Position numbers and translations under genes: made by a program. The notes below the pieces were generated by a model, which had not been told where the DNA came from, ran no database searches, and worked only from the letters and a program-made list of their open reading frames with translations. From the NCBI RefSeq assembly GCF_014635025.1, contig NZ_BMCE01000001.1:806001-870000 (forward strand): a stretch of 64,000 nucleotides of DNA, given 5' to 3'. Below are positions 42,300 through 51,651 of the stretch, piece after piece. Each line of letters opens with the position of its first letter. The stretch's first letter is position 1. This DNA is from Fictibacillus barbaricus (lineage in GTDB: Bacteria; Bacillota; Bacilli; Bacillales; Fictibacillaceae).

Positions 42300-43322
42300 T
42301 TATTTAGCGGCCTGATAAAAGTCTTCCATCATTTCATAACTCATCGGTCCAATGTGCTTCTGCTTAATGATCCCTTTTTTATCAATAATAAAAGTGGTAG
42401 GAATCGTAACGGTTTTATAAGTATCGCCGACTTTCCCTTCAGGGTCTAGAAGGATAGGGAAGTTAAGATTAAAGTCTTGTGCAAACTTTTTTACTTCTTT
42501 TTCGGAATCGCTGTCTGTTAAGTTAACGGCAAGCACTTCGATATCTTTTGAAGAGTGATCTTTATAATAACGAACCATTTCAGGCATCTCTGCGCGGCAA
42601 GGAGGACACCATGTTGCCCAAAGGTTAACAAATACCACTTTGCCTCTTAAATCAGAAAGCTTTATCGTATCTCCTTCAATCGTTTGAAGTTCAAAATCAG
42701 GTGCACGGTTTCCAGGTTTGATTCCAGATGCAACAGCTGCGACTGCTTTTGCATCCTCCTTCTTGCCTCCAAGCGGTGAGTTGGTAAGTGCTGAAAAGAA
42801 AAGGGCTGTTACAAGCATAGAAAGCACAGTTTTTCTTAACTCAAATGAACCCAAAGTATATAAGTAGATAGAAAGCAACGCGAAGAACAGTGAAATCAAG
42901 CCATCTGCTAATAGTGAAGCTGATATATATTGAGCTCCATAATAAAACGTGAAAAATAGGGTTAGGCCTAAAATCCCAGCATAGAAAACTCTGCCCCTGT
43001 CCAGTTCACATTTTCCAGAGGTCCGTAAAAGGTACAAAAGCGTAGCAATAATTCCTAAAACAAGGCCTGTTTCTCCTCCACTAAAATACAAAAGGTTAAA
43101 AGGCTGTTTAACGGTAAGGATAGGATGTAAAACAGCATAGCTGATTTTCCACACGAACCAACAAAGCACTACTCCATTACTCAAAACGTCCAGCAGATCT
43201 TTTTTATCTGGTTCTTTTCTCAGTTTCAATCCCAAAAGTCCATACGCGATTAATGCTGCACCTAAGATAGCAAGCCACACCATCTTTACCGGAAAAGACC
43301 CGATCGATAAGTAATTCTCCAT
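42300..43322 (-). CDS. Membrane-anchored TlpA/ResA-type thioredoxin with a multi-helix N-terminal domain
   Basis: This 340-residue fusion has residues about 1-190 with six hydrophobic helices. Residues about 200-340 are a TlpA-like thioredoxin domain with PDFELQTIEG, active site WATWCPPCRAEMPEM and cis-Pro region TIPTTFIIDKKG. The redox domain should face outward and reduce disulfides or help cytochrome maturation. The N-terminal part recalls Lgt in spacing (AILGAALIAYGLL, a charged turn, then a Tyr-rich helix) but lacks its GRWGNF signature. The second of two ATGs (43322) has the best spacing from GAGGCGG. GTG 43328 is the longest start. Confidence 0.82.
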   Translation of the reverse strand: MENYLSIGSFPVKMVWLAILGAALIAYGLLGLKLRKEPDKKDLLDVLSNGVVLCWFVWKISYAVLHPILTVKQPFNLLYFSGGETGLVLGIIATLLYLLRTSGKCELDRGRVFYAGILGLTLFFTFYYGAQYISASLLADGLISLFFALLSIYLYTLGSFELRKTVLSMLVTALFFSALTNSPLGGKKEDAKAVAAVASGIKPGNRAPDFELQTIEGDTIKLSDLRGKVVFVNLWATWCPPCRAEMPEMVRYYKDHSSKDIEVLAVNLTDSDSEKEVKKFAQDFNLNFPILLDPEGKVGDTYKTVTIPTTFIIDKKGIIKQKHIGPMSYEMMEDFYQAAK

Positions 43323-43511
43323 CATCACACCGCCTCAAAACTTGTCCTTATTCTAAACTTTATCAAACATCAGCCCTATTTATTCCTATTTTGCTTAAGA
43401 AAACTAGGCTCGGTCTTTTTCCGTCAGCCATAGCTGCACTTATACTTTAATCGTTAACTTGTAACGACGTCGAATATCATCTCTTAACAGGTTATGATTT
43501 ATGAAAGTGCA

Positions 43512-43550
43512 AAAGAAAACGGCGAAGGACTTAACTCCCTTCACCGCGTT
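43512..43550 (-). terminator. Terminator of the Ca2+/H+ antiporter gene
   Basis: ACGGCGAAGG and CCCTTCACCGC arms (one bulge) are followed on the minus strand by TTTTCTTTT. Confidence 0.72.
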
Positions 43551-43564
43551 CATCCATATACATA

Positions 43565-44620
43565 TTATAGAAGATAAAAGCCGACACCCATGATCAGATA
43601 AGCTGCTAAAAGTGTTAATCCTTCAAACCAGTTTGTGTCCCCGTCGCTTGTTAAAGAAATCGTGAGGAAGACAGAAAGGACCATTGCTACTAGTTCTGGC
43701 AAGGTGAATACAAGGGACATCGATTTTTCAAAAAACAGAGAAACCAGCACAAGCAATGGTGCGACAAACATCGCGATCTGTAATGTTGACCCGATTGCAA
43801 TTTCCACAGCAATATTCATCTTATTCTTATATGCCATGATGATGGCGGAGGCGTGTTCTGCGGCGTTACCTACGATTGCTACAATGATAACCCCGATAAA
43901 GACTTCGCTCCAACCTAATGTTTCTCCCACTTCCTCAAACGTATGAACCAGCTTCTCAGATACATATGCTACCGCAATCGTTGCAAGAGCAAGGATAATA
44001 AGTGCTTTCCATTTGCTCCATTCTGCCACTTCATCTGAATGTGATTCATCATGTTCCGTTTGGTAAACCCCGCGGTGAGTTACAAGTTTAAAGAATAAGG
44101 CAGCTAAATAAAGGATGATCATGATGACAGAAACCCAGACACTTAACGTAAGTGAGTCCGCGTCGTTCAAATTATAGGAAAAGACCTCAGGGAAAACAAA
44201 AGCGACCACAACAGCAAAAATTAATAACCCAGCATTATGCCTAGCATCATAGATGTTGAACTTTTGCTGTTTATACTTTAATCCTCCTACAAAAAAGGAC
44301 AATCCGCCGACAAGTAAAAGATTCCCGAGTACAGAACCTGTCAATGACGCTAATACTACACTTATGAGGCCCTCTTTTAAGGCAAAAATAGAGATGATAA
44401 GTTCAACAGCGTTTCCAAAGGTGGCGTTAAGCAGTCCGCCGATCCGGGGTCCAGCGACAATAGCTAAACTTTCGGTTGCACGTCCCATATAACCGGCAAG
44501 TGCTACGATCGTGGCACAATAGATCACGAAAAGAATGACCGCAGGCCAATGCTGCATGCTGCCAAACACAGAAAGCGGTACACCAATAATGATTGCTAAA
44601 AAAAAGATGCGATTAAACAA
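43565..44620 (-). CDS. Calcium/proton antiporter, CaCA family (ChaA/YfkE-like)
   Basis: This 351-residue membrane protein has about 11 helices in two homologous halves, each with the acidic CaCA motif: GGLLNATFGNAVELIISIFA in the first and AIVGNAAEHASAIIMAYK in the second (the conserved GN-x(2-3)-E). It exports Ca2+ against H+. It starts with TTG 44620, with AAAGGACGG about 8 nt upstream. The nearby ATG is out of frame. It is divergent from the his operon. The family resembles B. subtilis YfkE/ChaA. Confidence 0.9.
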   Translation of the reverse strand: MFNRIFFLAIIIGVPLSVFGSMQHWPAVILFVIYCATIVALAGYMGRATESLAIVAGPRIGGLLNATFGNAVELIISIFALKEGLISVVLASLTGSVLGNLLLVGGLSFFVGGLKYKQQKFNIYDARHNAGLLIFAVVVAFVFPEVFSYNLNDADSLTLSVWVSVIMIILYLAALFFKLVTHRGVYQTEHDESHSDEVAEWSKWKALIILALATIAVAYVSEKLVHTFEEVGETLGWSEVFIGVIIVAIVGNAAEHASAIIMAYKNKMNIAVEIAIGSTLQIAMFVAPLLVLVSLFFEKSMSLVFTLPELVAMVLSVFLTISLTSDGDTNWFEGLTLLAAYLIMGVGFYLL

Positions 44621-44724
44621 GGAGCATTCCGTCCTTTCATATGTATGGATTTATTTCTACATACTATTCCCTGAAATCCGATTTCTTAACTACTAAAATG
44701 AAACAAGAATTTTAAGTGAATGGG

Positions 44725-44784
44725 TTGACAGTTTTTAAAGCGAAGTGTAGACTTACAACTAAATCTTTATCATGGTAGTATATT
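44725..44784 (+). promoter_or_regulatory. Promoter region of the his operon (tentative)
   Basis: A perfect -35 TTGACA is at 44725-44730, but the hexamer 17 bp downstream (TGTAGA) is poor. TATATT (44779-44784) is an alternative -10 without a good -35. No T-box specifier, antiterminator motif or terminator was found in the 225-bp leader. Confidence 0.4.
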
Positions 44785-44845
44785 AGCGAACTAAAGTGTT
44801 TTAAACTTTTAAAAAATTTACTTCACATATAAAGGATGAAGGAAA

Positions 44846-46030
44846 ATGTCAAAACCGTTTGTATTTGAAAAGCCTGCAGGCATGCGAGATACACTTCCTG
44901 CTTTTTATCAAAAAAATGAGGAAATAAAAAATACGATAAAAAAAGAAATGGAGTCTTGGGGTTATCAATTTATTCAGACTCCGACACTTGAATATCACGA
45001 TACGGTTGGGGAGGCGTCAGCCATTTTAGATCAGCAGCTTTTTAAACTGCTTGATATGGAAGGGAAAACATTAGTACTTCGTCCAGACATGACCGCTCCA
45101 ATTGCACGTGTCGTATCTTCAAGCATGAAAAATGTAGCTTATCCGCTGCGGCTTGCTTATAATTCTCCTGTTTTCCGGGCTCAGCAGCGTGAGGGCGGGC
45201 GTCCGGCGGAATTTGAACAAGTTGGCATTGAACTGATAGGAGAAGGAACGGCAAGTGCAGAAGCTGAAGCACTCGCATTAATGACCGAAGTGATCAAGAA
45301 GAGCGGTATTCATTCATTCACTGTAGCTGTTGGCCATATTGGGTTCGTACAAGAACTTTTAAGAGATATTTTAGGAAATGAAGCCCGAGCAGGGGAACTT
45401 TTGCGATATTTAAATGAAAAGAATTATGTAGGTTATACATCACATGTAAAGCAGCTGCCACTTTCATCGATCGACACACAACGATTGTTAAAACTTTTAG
45501 ATCTAAGAGGCGGAATCGAAGTACTTGATGAAGCTTCTTCTCTAAATCCAAAAGAAAAAGGCAAACAAACATTAAAAGAACTAAAAAGCTTATATAAACT
45601 TCTTCAAGAGTACGATGCAGCAAAAAATATTGTTTTTGATTTTACATTGTTTAGTCATATGAGTTATTACACAGGAATCGTATTTGAAGGCTATGCTGCC
45701 GGAATCGGTGCACCTATTGCAAGCGGCGGCCGTTATGATGAGCTTTTAAGCCGATTTGAACGAAAAGCACCCGCGATCGGTTTTGCGATTCGAATGGATT
45801 ATTTTGTTGAAGCACTCGGAAATAAAAATAACCAGATGAAAAGACAGTGTATTTTGTATACTGGGGAGCGCCGAAAAGAAGCGTTGCAGTTGGCCCGATC
45901 TAAACGGGAAGAAGGCGGGCACGTGGTGATGCAAGATCTTTCTGGTGTTGAGAATGTTGATGAATTTAGCAAACGTTTTGATGAAATCCACTATTTGATA
46001 GGAAGTCAGCAGGGAGAGGACATTTTATGA
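44846..46030 (+). CDS. hisZ: ATP phosphoribosyltransferase regulatory subunit HisZ
   Basis: This 394-residue paralogue of histidyl-tRNA synthetase lacks the tRNA-binding domain. It keeps the class II core ([64 protein letters not shown]). HisZ binds short-form HisG and confers activity and histidine feedback control. AAAGGATGAAGG precedes ATG 44846. It overlaps hisG by 4 nt (ATGA). It is the first gene of a complete his operon. Confidence 0.94.
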   Translation: MSKPFVFEKPAGMRDTLPAFYQKNEEIKNTIKKEMESWGYQFIQTPTLEYHDTVGEASAILDQQLFKLLDMEGKTLVLRPDMTAPIARVVSSSMKNVAYPLRLAYNSPVFRAQQREGGRPAEFEQVGIELIGEGTASAEAEALALMTEVIKKSGIHSFTVAVGHIGFVQELLRDILGNEARAGELLRYLNEKNYVGYTSHVKQLPLSSIDTQRLLKLLDLRGGIEVLDEASSLNPKEKGKQTLKELKSLYKLLQEYDAAKNIVFDFTLFSHMSYYTGIVFEGYAAGIGAPIASGGRYDELLSRFERKAPAIGFAIRMDYFVEALGNKNNQMKRQCILYTGERRKEALQLARSKREEGGHVVMQDLSGVENVDEFSKRFDEIHYLIGSQQGEDIL

Positions 46031-46668
46031 GTACGGTTCTAACGATGGCGATGCCGAAGGGAAGAATATTTGAAGAAGCGGTCGAACTTTTAAGGCAAGC
46101 AGGATATCCACTGCCTCCGGAATTTGAAGAATCCAGAAAGTTGATCATAGATGCACCCGAAGCAGGACTTCGATTTATTTTAGCAAAACCAATGGATGTA
46201 CCGACTTATGTTGAACATGGAGTAGCTGATATCGGTATCGCCGGAAAAGACGTTATGCTCGAAGAAGAACGTGATGTATACGAGGTATTAGATCTGAAGA
46301 TTTCAGAATGCTATTTAGCTGTCGCGGGTCTTCCAGACGGTAACTATCAAAAGGCAGCACCAAAGATCGCCTCAAAGTATCCAAACGTAGCTTCTCATTA
46401 TTTTAGAGAGCAAGGCCAACAAGTGGAAGTCATAAAACTGAACGGATCGATTGAGTTAGCTCCTCTTATCGGTTTAGCTGACCGTATTGTCGATATTGTT
46501 TCAACTGGCCGAACGTTAAAGGAAAATGGACTCATTGAACTTGAAAAGATTGCAGATATCACTTCTAGACTGATCGTAAATCCGGCAAGTTACAGACTTC
46601 ATGCTTCACGTATTAACGATCTAGTGGAACGCATGCGTTCACTTGTTGAAAGCAAGGAGGAACTTTAA
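46027..46668 (+). CDS. hisG: ATP phosphoribosyltransferase HisG (short form)
   Basis: This 213-residue catalytic subunit is the first step of histidine synthesis (ATP + PRPP to phosphoribosyl-ATP). Motifs include [34 protein letters not shown](AGKD) and the PRPP loop [14 protein letters not shown]. It lacks the C-terminal regulatory domain of long HisG, matching the presence of HisZ. ATG 46027 overlaps the hisZ stop, and its own stop overlaps the hisD start by one base. Confidence 0.96.
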   Translation: MSTVLTMAMPKGRIFEEAVELLRQAGYPLPPEFEESRKLIIDAPEAGLRFILAKPMDVPTYVEHGVADIGIAGKDVMLEEERDVYEVLDLKISECYLAVAGLPDGNYQKAAPKIASKYPNVASHYFREQGQQVEVIKLNGSIELAPLIGLADRIVDIVSTGRTLKENGLIELEKIADITSRLIVNPASYRLHASRINDLVERMRSLVESKEEL

Positions 46669-47939
46669 TGAGAATACATGAAGTATCAGAATTGAAGACT
46701 CTTGAAAGAAGCGTCGAACAAAACACAGAGAGTCAAAGAAAAGCAGTTCTTGATATCTTAAAGGATGTTAAGGAGAAGGGGGACAAAGCCCTTTTTCAAT
46801 ACACAGAAAAATTTGATGGTGTGCCTTTAGATACACTTGAAGTGACAAATAAGGAAATTGATGAAGCGGTCGCTTCTCTTGATCCAAGTATGGTTGATAT
46901 TATTTCTGAAGCTGCTCGTAACATTCGTGAGTATCACGAGAAACAGAAACATGAGTCTTGGTTTTTCACTCGTGAAGACGGAACATTATTAGGTCAAAAA
47001 ATAACACCGCTTGATTCTGTAGGCGTCTACGTTCCAGGTGGAACAGCTGCGTATCCATCCTCTGTATTAATGGGAGTAATCCCAGCTGCCGTTGCTGGTG
47101 TTAAGGAAATCGTACTTGTGTCACCTCCAGGAAAAGACGGGAAGCTCCCGGCTGCCGTTTTAACTGCAGCATCAATAGCAGGTGTTAAACGAATGTTTAA
47201 AATCGGTGGTGCCCAAGCGATAGGAGCCCTTGCTTATGGAACTGAGACGGTACCGAAGACGGATAAGATTGTAGGACCTGGTAACATCTATGTGGCTTTA
47301 GCGAAGCGAGAAGTGTTCGGCGTTTGTGATATAGATATGATCGCAGGACCTAGTGAGATTGCTGTTCTTGCAGATGAAACAGCAAACCCACGTTTTATTG
47401 CAGCCGACCTTTTATCCCAGGCTGAACATGATCCGCGATCTGCAGTATTCTTAGTAACAACATCTGCTGAACTCGCTGACAAGGTTGCGGCAGAAGTTGA
47501 GGCACAGCTTAGTAGACTGCCTAGAAAAGATATTGCGATACAAGCCATTAAAGATTATGGAGCAATCTATTTGGTAAAGTCTCTTTCAGAAGGTGCAGAT
47601 GTGATCAACAAAATCGCACCTGAACACTTAGAGATTATGACAAAAGATCCGATCAGTCTTTTAGGAAAAATAAAACATGCCGGTGCCATCTTTCTTGGGG
47701 AATACAGCTCAGAGCCTGTTGGAGACTATTTTGCAGGAAGCAACCATGTACTTCCGACAAGTGGAACAGCACGCTTTTCAAGCCCATTGAATGTGGATGA
47801 CTTTACTAAAAAATCAAGCGTGATTCGTTATAGCGAACAAGCCATAAAAGAGAACGGACGGAAAATTTCTGCATTTGCCCGTTTAGAGGGACTTGAAGCA
47901 CATGCGAGAGCGATCGATCTTCGATTGGAGGATAAGTAA
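46668..47939 (+). CDS. hisD: Histidinol dehydrogenase
   Basis: This 423-residue enzyme oxidises L-histidinol to L-histidine in two NAD-dependent steps, the last of the pathway. It shows the family signature [20 protein letters not shown] with [13 protein letters not shown], and zinc/active-site residues in APEHLEIM and [23 protein letters not shown] precedes ATG 46668 by about 7 nt. It is packed between hisG and hisB without gaps. Confidence 0.96.
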   Translation: MRIHEVSELKTLERSVEQNTESQRKAVLDILKDVKEKGDKALFQYTEKFDGVPLDTLEVTNKEIDEAVASLDPSMVDIISEAARNIREYHEKQKHESWFFTREDGTLLGQKITPLDSVGVYVPGGTAAYPSSVLMGVIPAAVAGVKEIVLVSPPGKDGKLPAAVLTAASIAGVKRMFKIGGAQAIGALAYGTETVPKTDKIVGPGNIYVALAKREVFGVCDIDMIAGPSEIAVLADETANPRFIAADLLSQAEHDPRSAVFLVTTSAELADKVAAEVEAQLSRLPRKDIAIQAIKDYGAIYLVKSLSEGADVINKIAPEHLEIMTKDPISLLGKIKHAGAIFLGEYSSEPVGDYFAGSNHVLPTSGTARFSSPLNVDDFTKKSSVIRYSEQAIKENGRKISAFARLEGLEAHARAIDLRLEDK

Positions 47940-48536
47940 ATGGGAAATCAGCAGCGTCAACATTCGATTGAACGAAATACGAAAGAAACACAAATCAGGC
48001 TCTCGTTAAATATTGACGGAGAAGGACAAGCAGATATCCAAACTCCCGTACCTTTTTTAAACCATATGTTGGATGCAATTGCACGCCATGGACATTTCGA
48101 TCTTACTGTAAATGCAGCTGGGGATGTTGAGATCGATGACCACCATACAACAGAAGACGTTGGCATATGTCTTGGACAAGCGATTCAAGGAGCTTTAGGC
48201 GATAAGCGGGGAATCAAACGATATGGTAGCGCGTTTGTGCCGATGGATGAAACACTTGCTCAAGTGGTTATCGATCTATCAAATCGACCTCATCTCGAGT
48301 TCCGTGCAGAGTTTCCAAGCCAGAAGGTCGGTACGTTTGATACAGAGCTTGTCCATGAGTTCTTCTGGAAGCTCGCATTAGAAGCGAGAATGAACCTTCA
48401 TGTAATCGTTCACTATGGTTCAAACACGCATCATATCATCGAGGCTATTTTTAAAGCTTTTACAAAAGCCCTAGATGAAGCAACACAGATCGATCCACGT
48501 GTTAAAGGAGTGCCTTCTACGAAAGGAATGTTATAA
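47940..48536 (+). CDS. hisB: Imidazoleglycerol-phosphate dehydratase
   Basis: This 198-residue monofunctional dehydratase, without the histidinol-phosphatase domain of E. coli HisB, converts imidazole glycerol phosphate to imidazole acetol phosphate. The two Mn-binding clusters [10 protein letters not shown] and [15 protein letters not shown] are present. GGAGGATAA precedes ATG 47940, which abuts the hisD stop. Its stop abuts hisH. No hisC or histidinol-phosphatase gene is in the operon. Confidence 0.96.
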   Translation: MGNQQRQHSIERNTKETQIRLSLNIDGEGQADIQTPVPFLNHMLDAIARHGHFDLTVNAAGDVEIDDHHTTEDVGICLGQAIQGALGDKRGIKRYGSAFVPMDETLAQVVIDLSNRPHLEFRAEFPSQKVGTFDTELVHEFFWKLALEARMNLHVIVHYGSNTHHIIEAIFKAFTKALDEATQIDPRVKGVPSTKGML

Positions 48537-49172
48537 ATGATCGGAATTATAGACTATGGAATGGGGAATCTTCACTCTGTCTGTTCTGCATTAAAACGAA
48601 TCAATCAGCCGTACATCCTTTCAAGTAACCCTGAAAAACTTCAAGAAGTCGATGGGTTGCTGCTCCCTGGAGTAGGTTCATTTAAAGATGCCATGAATGG
48701 ACTGGTGAAAACCGGCCTGGATAATTTTGTGAAAAAAGAAGCTGCAGGTGGAAAACCGCTGTTGGGTATCTGTCTTGGTATGCAGTTATTGTTTGATGAA
48801 AGTACGGAGAATGGATTAACAAAGGGCCTTGGACTCTTACCCGGAAAAGTGAATCGGTTTTTAGGAAAAACAAGCGAGGGAACTGCTTATAAAGTACCTC
48901 ATATGGGTTGGAATAACCTTCAATTTTTGCAAGATGATCAACCTCTCTTGAAAGGTTTAGAAGAGGGTTATGTTTACTTTGTTCATTCCTTTGTCGTTCA
49001 AACAGAAAACAGAGAAGTGTTGGCGGCAGTCGCTAACTACGAGGACGTTGAAGTTCCGGCTGTAGTAGGACGCGGCAGAATTATGGGTACGCAGTTTCAC
49101 CCTGAAAAGAGTTCAGAGACTGGCATGGGCATGCTGCAGAATTTCTGCCGTTTCGTCGAGGAGGGAAAGTAA
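48537..49172 (+). CDS. hisH: Imidazole glycerol phosphate synthase, glutaminase subunit
   Basis: This 211-residue class I glutamine amidotransferase has catalytic Cys in [15 protein letters not shown] and His/Glu in [10 protein letters not shown]. It supplies ammonia to HisF. It starts at ATG 48537 right after hisB and ends 2 bp before hisA. Length is normal. Confidence 0.95.
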   Translation: MIGIIDYGMGNLHSVCSALKRINQPYILSSNPEKLQEVDGLLLPGVGSFKDAMNGLVKTGLDNFVKKEAAGGKPLLGICLGMQLLFDESTENGLTKGLGLLPGKVNRFLGKTSEGTAYKVPHMGWNNLQFLQDDQPLLKGLEEGYVYFVHSFVVQTENREVLAAVANYEDVEVPAVVGRGRIMGTQFHPEKSSETGMGMLQNFCRFVEEGK

Positions 49173-49174
49173 AT

Positions 49175-49906
49175 ATGAGTGCATTTATCCTATATCCAGC
49201 AATTGATATGCGTAACGGAAAATGTGTGAGATTGATGCAAGGGGACTATGACCAAGAGACGATTTACGGAGATTCACCGTTTGATATGGCTATGCAGTTT
49301 GCCGATCAAGGTGCTGATTGGATCCATATGGTAGACCTGGATGGCGCAAAGGACGGAAAAAAGATCAACCATGAACATGTATTGCGCGTTGCTAAAGAAC
49401 TTCCGGTGAAAGTTCAGATTGGCGGAGGCATCCGTTCGATGGAGGACGTTTCCTATTATTTAGATGGGGGCGTTGACCGTATCATTTTAGGAAGCGCGGC
49501 AGTATCTGATCCTGAGTTTGTGCGTGAAGCATTAAAGCGTTATGGGGGTTCTCAGGTTGCAATCGGACTCGATGCCCGTGAAGGGTATGTAGCAACAGAA
49601 GGATGGCTTGAAACCTCCCACATCAAAGCTGTTGATCTGGCGAAAAGGCTGGTAGAAGAAGGGGCCGAAACTTTTATTTTTACCGATATCTCAAAAGACG
49701 GCATGCTGCAAGGACCAAACGTTGATGCAATCGGCGAGTTAGCTGGCATAACTGGAAAAGAAGTCATCGCGTCAGGCGGAGTAAGTTCTATACAAGATTT
49801 AGTGAATTTAAAAAATGATGAACGGAAAATTGCGGGAGCGATCATCGGAAAAGCCCTATACAAAGATAGATTTACACTATCAGAGGCGTTAGGAAGTGTG
49901 AACTGA
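49175..49906 (+). CDS. hisA: Phosphoribosylformimino-AICAR phosphate isomerase
   Basis: This 243-residue TIM barrel performs the Amadori isomerisation of ProFAR to PRFAR. The first catalytic Asp is in [14 protein letters not shown]. The paired phosphate-binding turns are VQIGGGIRS and [18 protein letters not shown] precedes ATG 49175. Its stop overlaps the hisF start by one base. It is paralogous to hisF, which follows. Confidence 0.95.
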   Translation: MSAFILYPAIDMRNGKCVRLMQGDYDQETIYGDSPFDMAMQFADQGADWIHMVDLDGAKDGKKINHEHVLRVAKELPVKVQIGGGIRSMEDVSYYLDGGVDRIILGSAAVSDPEFVREALKRYGGSQVAIGLDAREGYVATEGWLETSHIKAVDLAKRLVEEGAETFIFTDISKDGMLQGPNVDAIGELAGITGKEVIASGGVSSIQDLVNLKNDERKIAGAIIGKALYKDRFTLSEALGSVN

Positions 49907-50664
49907 TGCTTACAAAACGAATTATTCCTTGTTTGGATGTTAAAGAAGGACGAGTTGTTAAAGGCATCCAGTTTCTTAATCTGGTTGATGCAGGAGATCC
50001 TGTAGAGCTTGCTCGTTTCTACGATGAAGAAGGAGCAGATGAGCTTGTTTTCTTGGATATATCAGCAAGCCATGAAGGCCGTGATACGATGGTGGAAGTC
50101 GTTGAACGTGTAGCTGCTGAACTAGCCATCCCCTTTACAGTAGGTGGGGGCATCAACAGGCTTGAAGATATGAAGCGTGTACTAAGAGCTGGAGCAGACA
50201 AAGTTTCAGTTAATACAGCGGCTGTTTTGCGGCCAGAATTGATCACCGAAGGGTCGGATTATTTTGGTGCACAATGCATAGTAGTGGCGATCGACGCGAA
50301 GTTCGATGAAGAGCTCGGGTCGTGGCGCGTCTATACCCATGGAGGGCGTAAACCCACTCAGTGGGAAGTCACTGAATGGGCGAAAGAGGCAGTTACTCGG
50401 GGAGCTGGAGAGATTTTATTAACCAGCATGGATAAAGACGGAGAAAAGTCTGGTTTTAACCTAGAGCTGACAAAAGCAGTGAGTGAAGCTGTAACCGTTC
50501 CTGTCATTGCTTCAGGTGGAGCAGGTTCAGCTCAGCATTTTTTCGATGCTTTTAAAGTTGGTAGAGCAGATGCAGGCCTGGCTGCTAGTATTTTTCATTA
50601 TAAAGAAACTTCCATTAAAGAGGTAAAGACAGAATTGCGAAAGCTGGGGGTGTCTGTACGTTGA
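49906..50664 (+). CDS. hisF: Imidazole glycerol phosphate synthase, cyclase subunit
   Basis: This 252-residue TIM barrel uses ammonia from HisH to split PRFAR into imidazole glycerol phosphate and AICAR. Catalytic Asp residues lie in [15 protein letters not shown] and [15 protein letters not shown]. Phosphate loops are TVGGGINR and [11 protein letters not shown] 49906 overlaps the hisA stop. The last codons overlap hisI by 4 nt. Confidence 0.95.
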   Translation: MLTKRIIPCLDVKEGRVVKGIQFLNLVDAGDPVELARFYDEEGADELVFLDISASHEGRDTMVEVVERVAAELAIPFTVGGGINRLEDMKRVLRAGADKVSVNTAAVLRPELITEGSDYFGAQCIVVAIDAKFDEELGSWRVYTHGGRKPTQWEVTEWAKEAVTRGAGEILLTSMDKDGEKSGFNLELTKAVSEAVTVPVIASGGAGSAQHFFDAFKVGRADAGLAASIFHYKETSIKEVKTELRKLGVSVR

Positions 50665-51305
50665 ATTTAGAAAAACTGAAGTTTGACAAAAACGGTCTGA
50701 TTCCTGCCGTAGTCCAAGATTTCCAGTCTAAAGAGGTCTTAACGGTCGCCTATATGAGCCGTGAGTCGCTTGAAAAAACAGTTGAAATTGGCGAAACTGT
50801 ATTTTTTTCAAGAACTCGTCAAGAATTGTGGCATAAAGGGGAAACGTCGGGCAACATACAAAAAGTAAAGACCATTCGGTATGACTGCGACCAAGATGCA
50901 CTAGTGGTTCTGGTAGAGCCACAAGGACCTGCATGCCACACAGGTGCATACAGCTGTTTTTCAGAAACCTTGTATAATGCTGAAGATAAAAATTCATCAC
51001 CCATTCCCGACCGGTATGCAATTTTAACTGAATTGCAGGAGATTATTGCTCAACGTGAGCATGAGATGCCTAAAGGAGCCTATACGACATACCTTTTTGA
51101 AAACGGAGTAGATAAAATACTGAAAAAAGTTGGGGAAGAAGCTGGCGAGGTTATTATCGCTGCGAAGAATCGAGACCCTGAAGAACTTAGGTGGGAAGTT
51201 TCTGATCTTCTTTATCATGTTTTGGTGCTTTTGCAGGAACAAAAGGTACCGTTTGATGAAATTTTAGCAACTTTAAAGGAAAGACATACGAAAAGTGACA
51301 ACTGA
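50661..51305 (+). CDS. hisI: Bifunctional PR-AMP cyclohydrolase / PR-ATP pyrophosphatase HisIE
   Basis: This 214-residue fusion has the cyclohydrolase part (about 1-110) with [18 protein letters not shown] and metal ligands in [12 protein letters not shown] and GPACHTG. The pyrophosphohydrolase part (about 115-210) has [20 protein letters not shown] and GEVIIAAKN. Together they perform the second and third pathway steps. TTG 50661 overlaps the hisF stop (TTGA). It ends the operon at a strong terminator. Confidence 0.95.
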   Translation: MNLEKLKFDKNGLIPAVVQDFQSKEVLTVAYMSRESLEKTVEIGETVFFSRTRQELWHKGETSGNIQKVKTIRYDCDQDALVVLVEPQGPACHTGAYSCFSETLYNAEDKNSSPIPDRYAILTELQEIIAQREHEMPKGAYTTYLFENGVDKILKKVGEEAGEVIIAAKNRDPEELRWEVSDLLYHVLVLLQEQKVPFDEILATLKERHTKSDN

Positions 51306-51331
51306 GGATTCGTTTCTCGGTTGTTTTTTTT
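51298..51331 (+). terminator. Terminator of the his operon
   Basis: ACAACTGAG (51298-51306) pairs with CTCGGTTGT (51316-51324), one wobble, then eight T. It overlaps the hisI stop. Confidence 0.87.
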
Positions 51332-51345
51332 AGGGGAATTACATA

Positions 51346-51431
51346 ATCACATAAAAATGGATCGTCATCACATAAAAACAATAGTTCACCACATAAAAAC
51401 ATTAAGTCATTACATAAATAATGAATTTCAG
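51346..51431 (+). repeat. 21-bp tandem array 3 (core TCACATAAAAA)
   Basis: CACATAAAAA starts at 51348, 51369 and 51390, and TACATAAATA at 51411, an exact 21-bp period. The layout matches arrays 1 and 2, with a constant part ending in an A-tract and a variable part of about 9-10 bp, but the core is again different. The rest of the 346-bp gap to yvcD holds a likely -10 TATAAT (51572-51577) with a poor -35 and nothing else recognised. Confidence 0.88.
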
Positions 51432-51651
51432 ACTTTAAGTGTCCACCTTGGGAAGACAATACTGCTTGTGGTAATACCATCTACCCATCATGGTTAACAT
51501 CACAATTTTTTGTCGAAACTTTCCTGCCCATTAATTACAGTTTAAGGGGTGTTAGTCTTTTTAGGCTGTGTTATAATTTTTGGGTTGAAAACTTTGTAAA
51601 CTGAACGATAAAGAATTACAGGGGTTTACATAGTAGATGGAGGAACAAATT

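Noticed and set aside
44621-44845. T-box leader for the his operon
   Set aside because: No TGGNACCGCG-type antiterminator, specifier hairpin or terminator was found.
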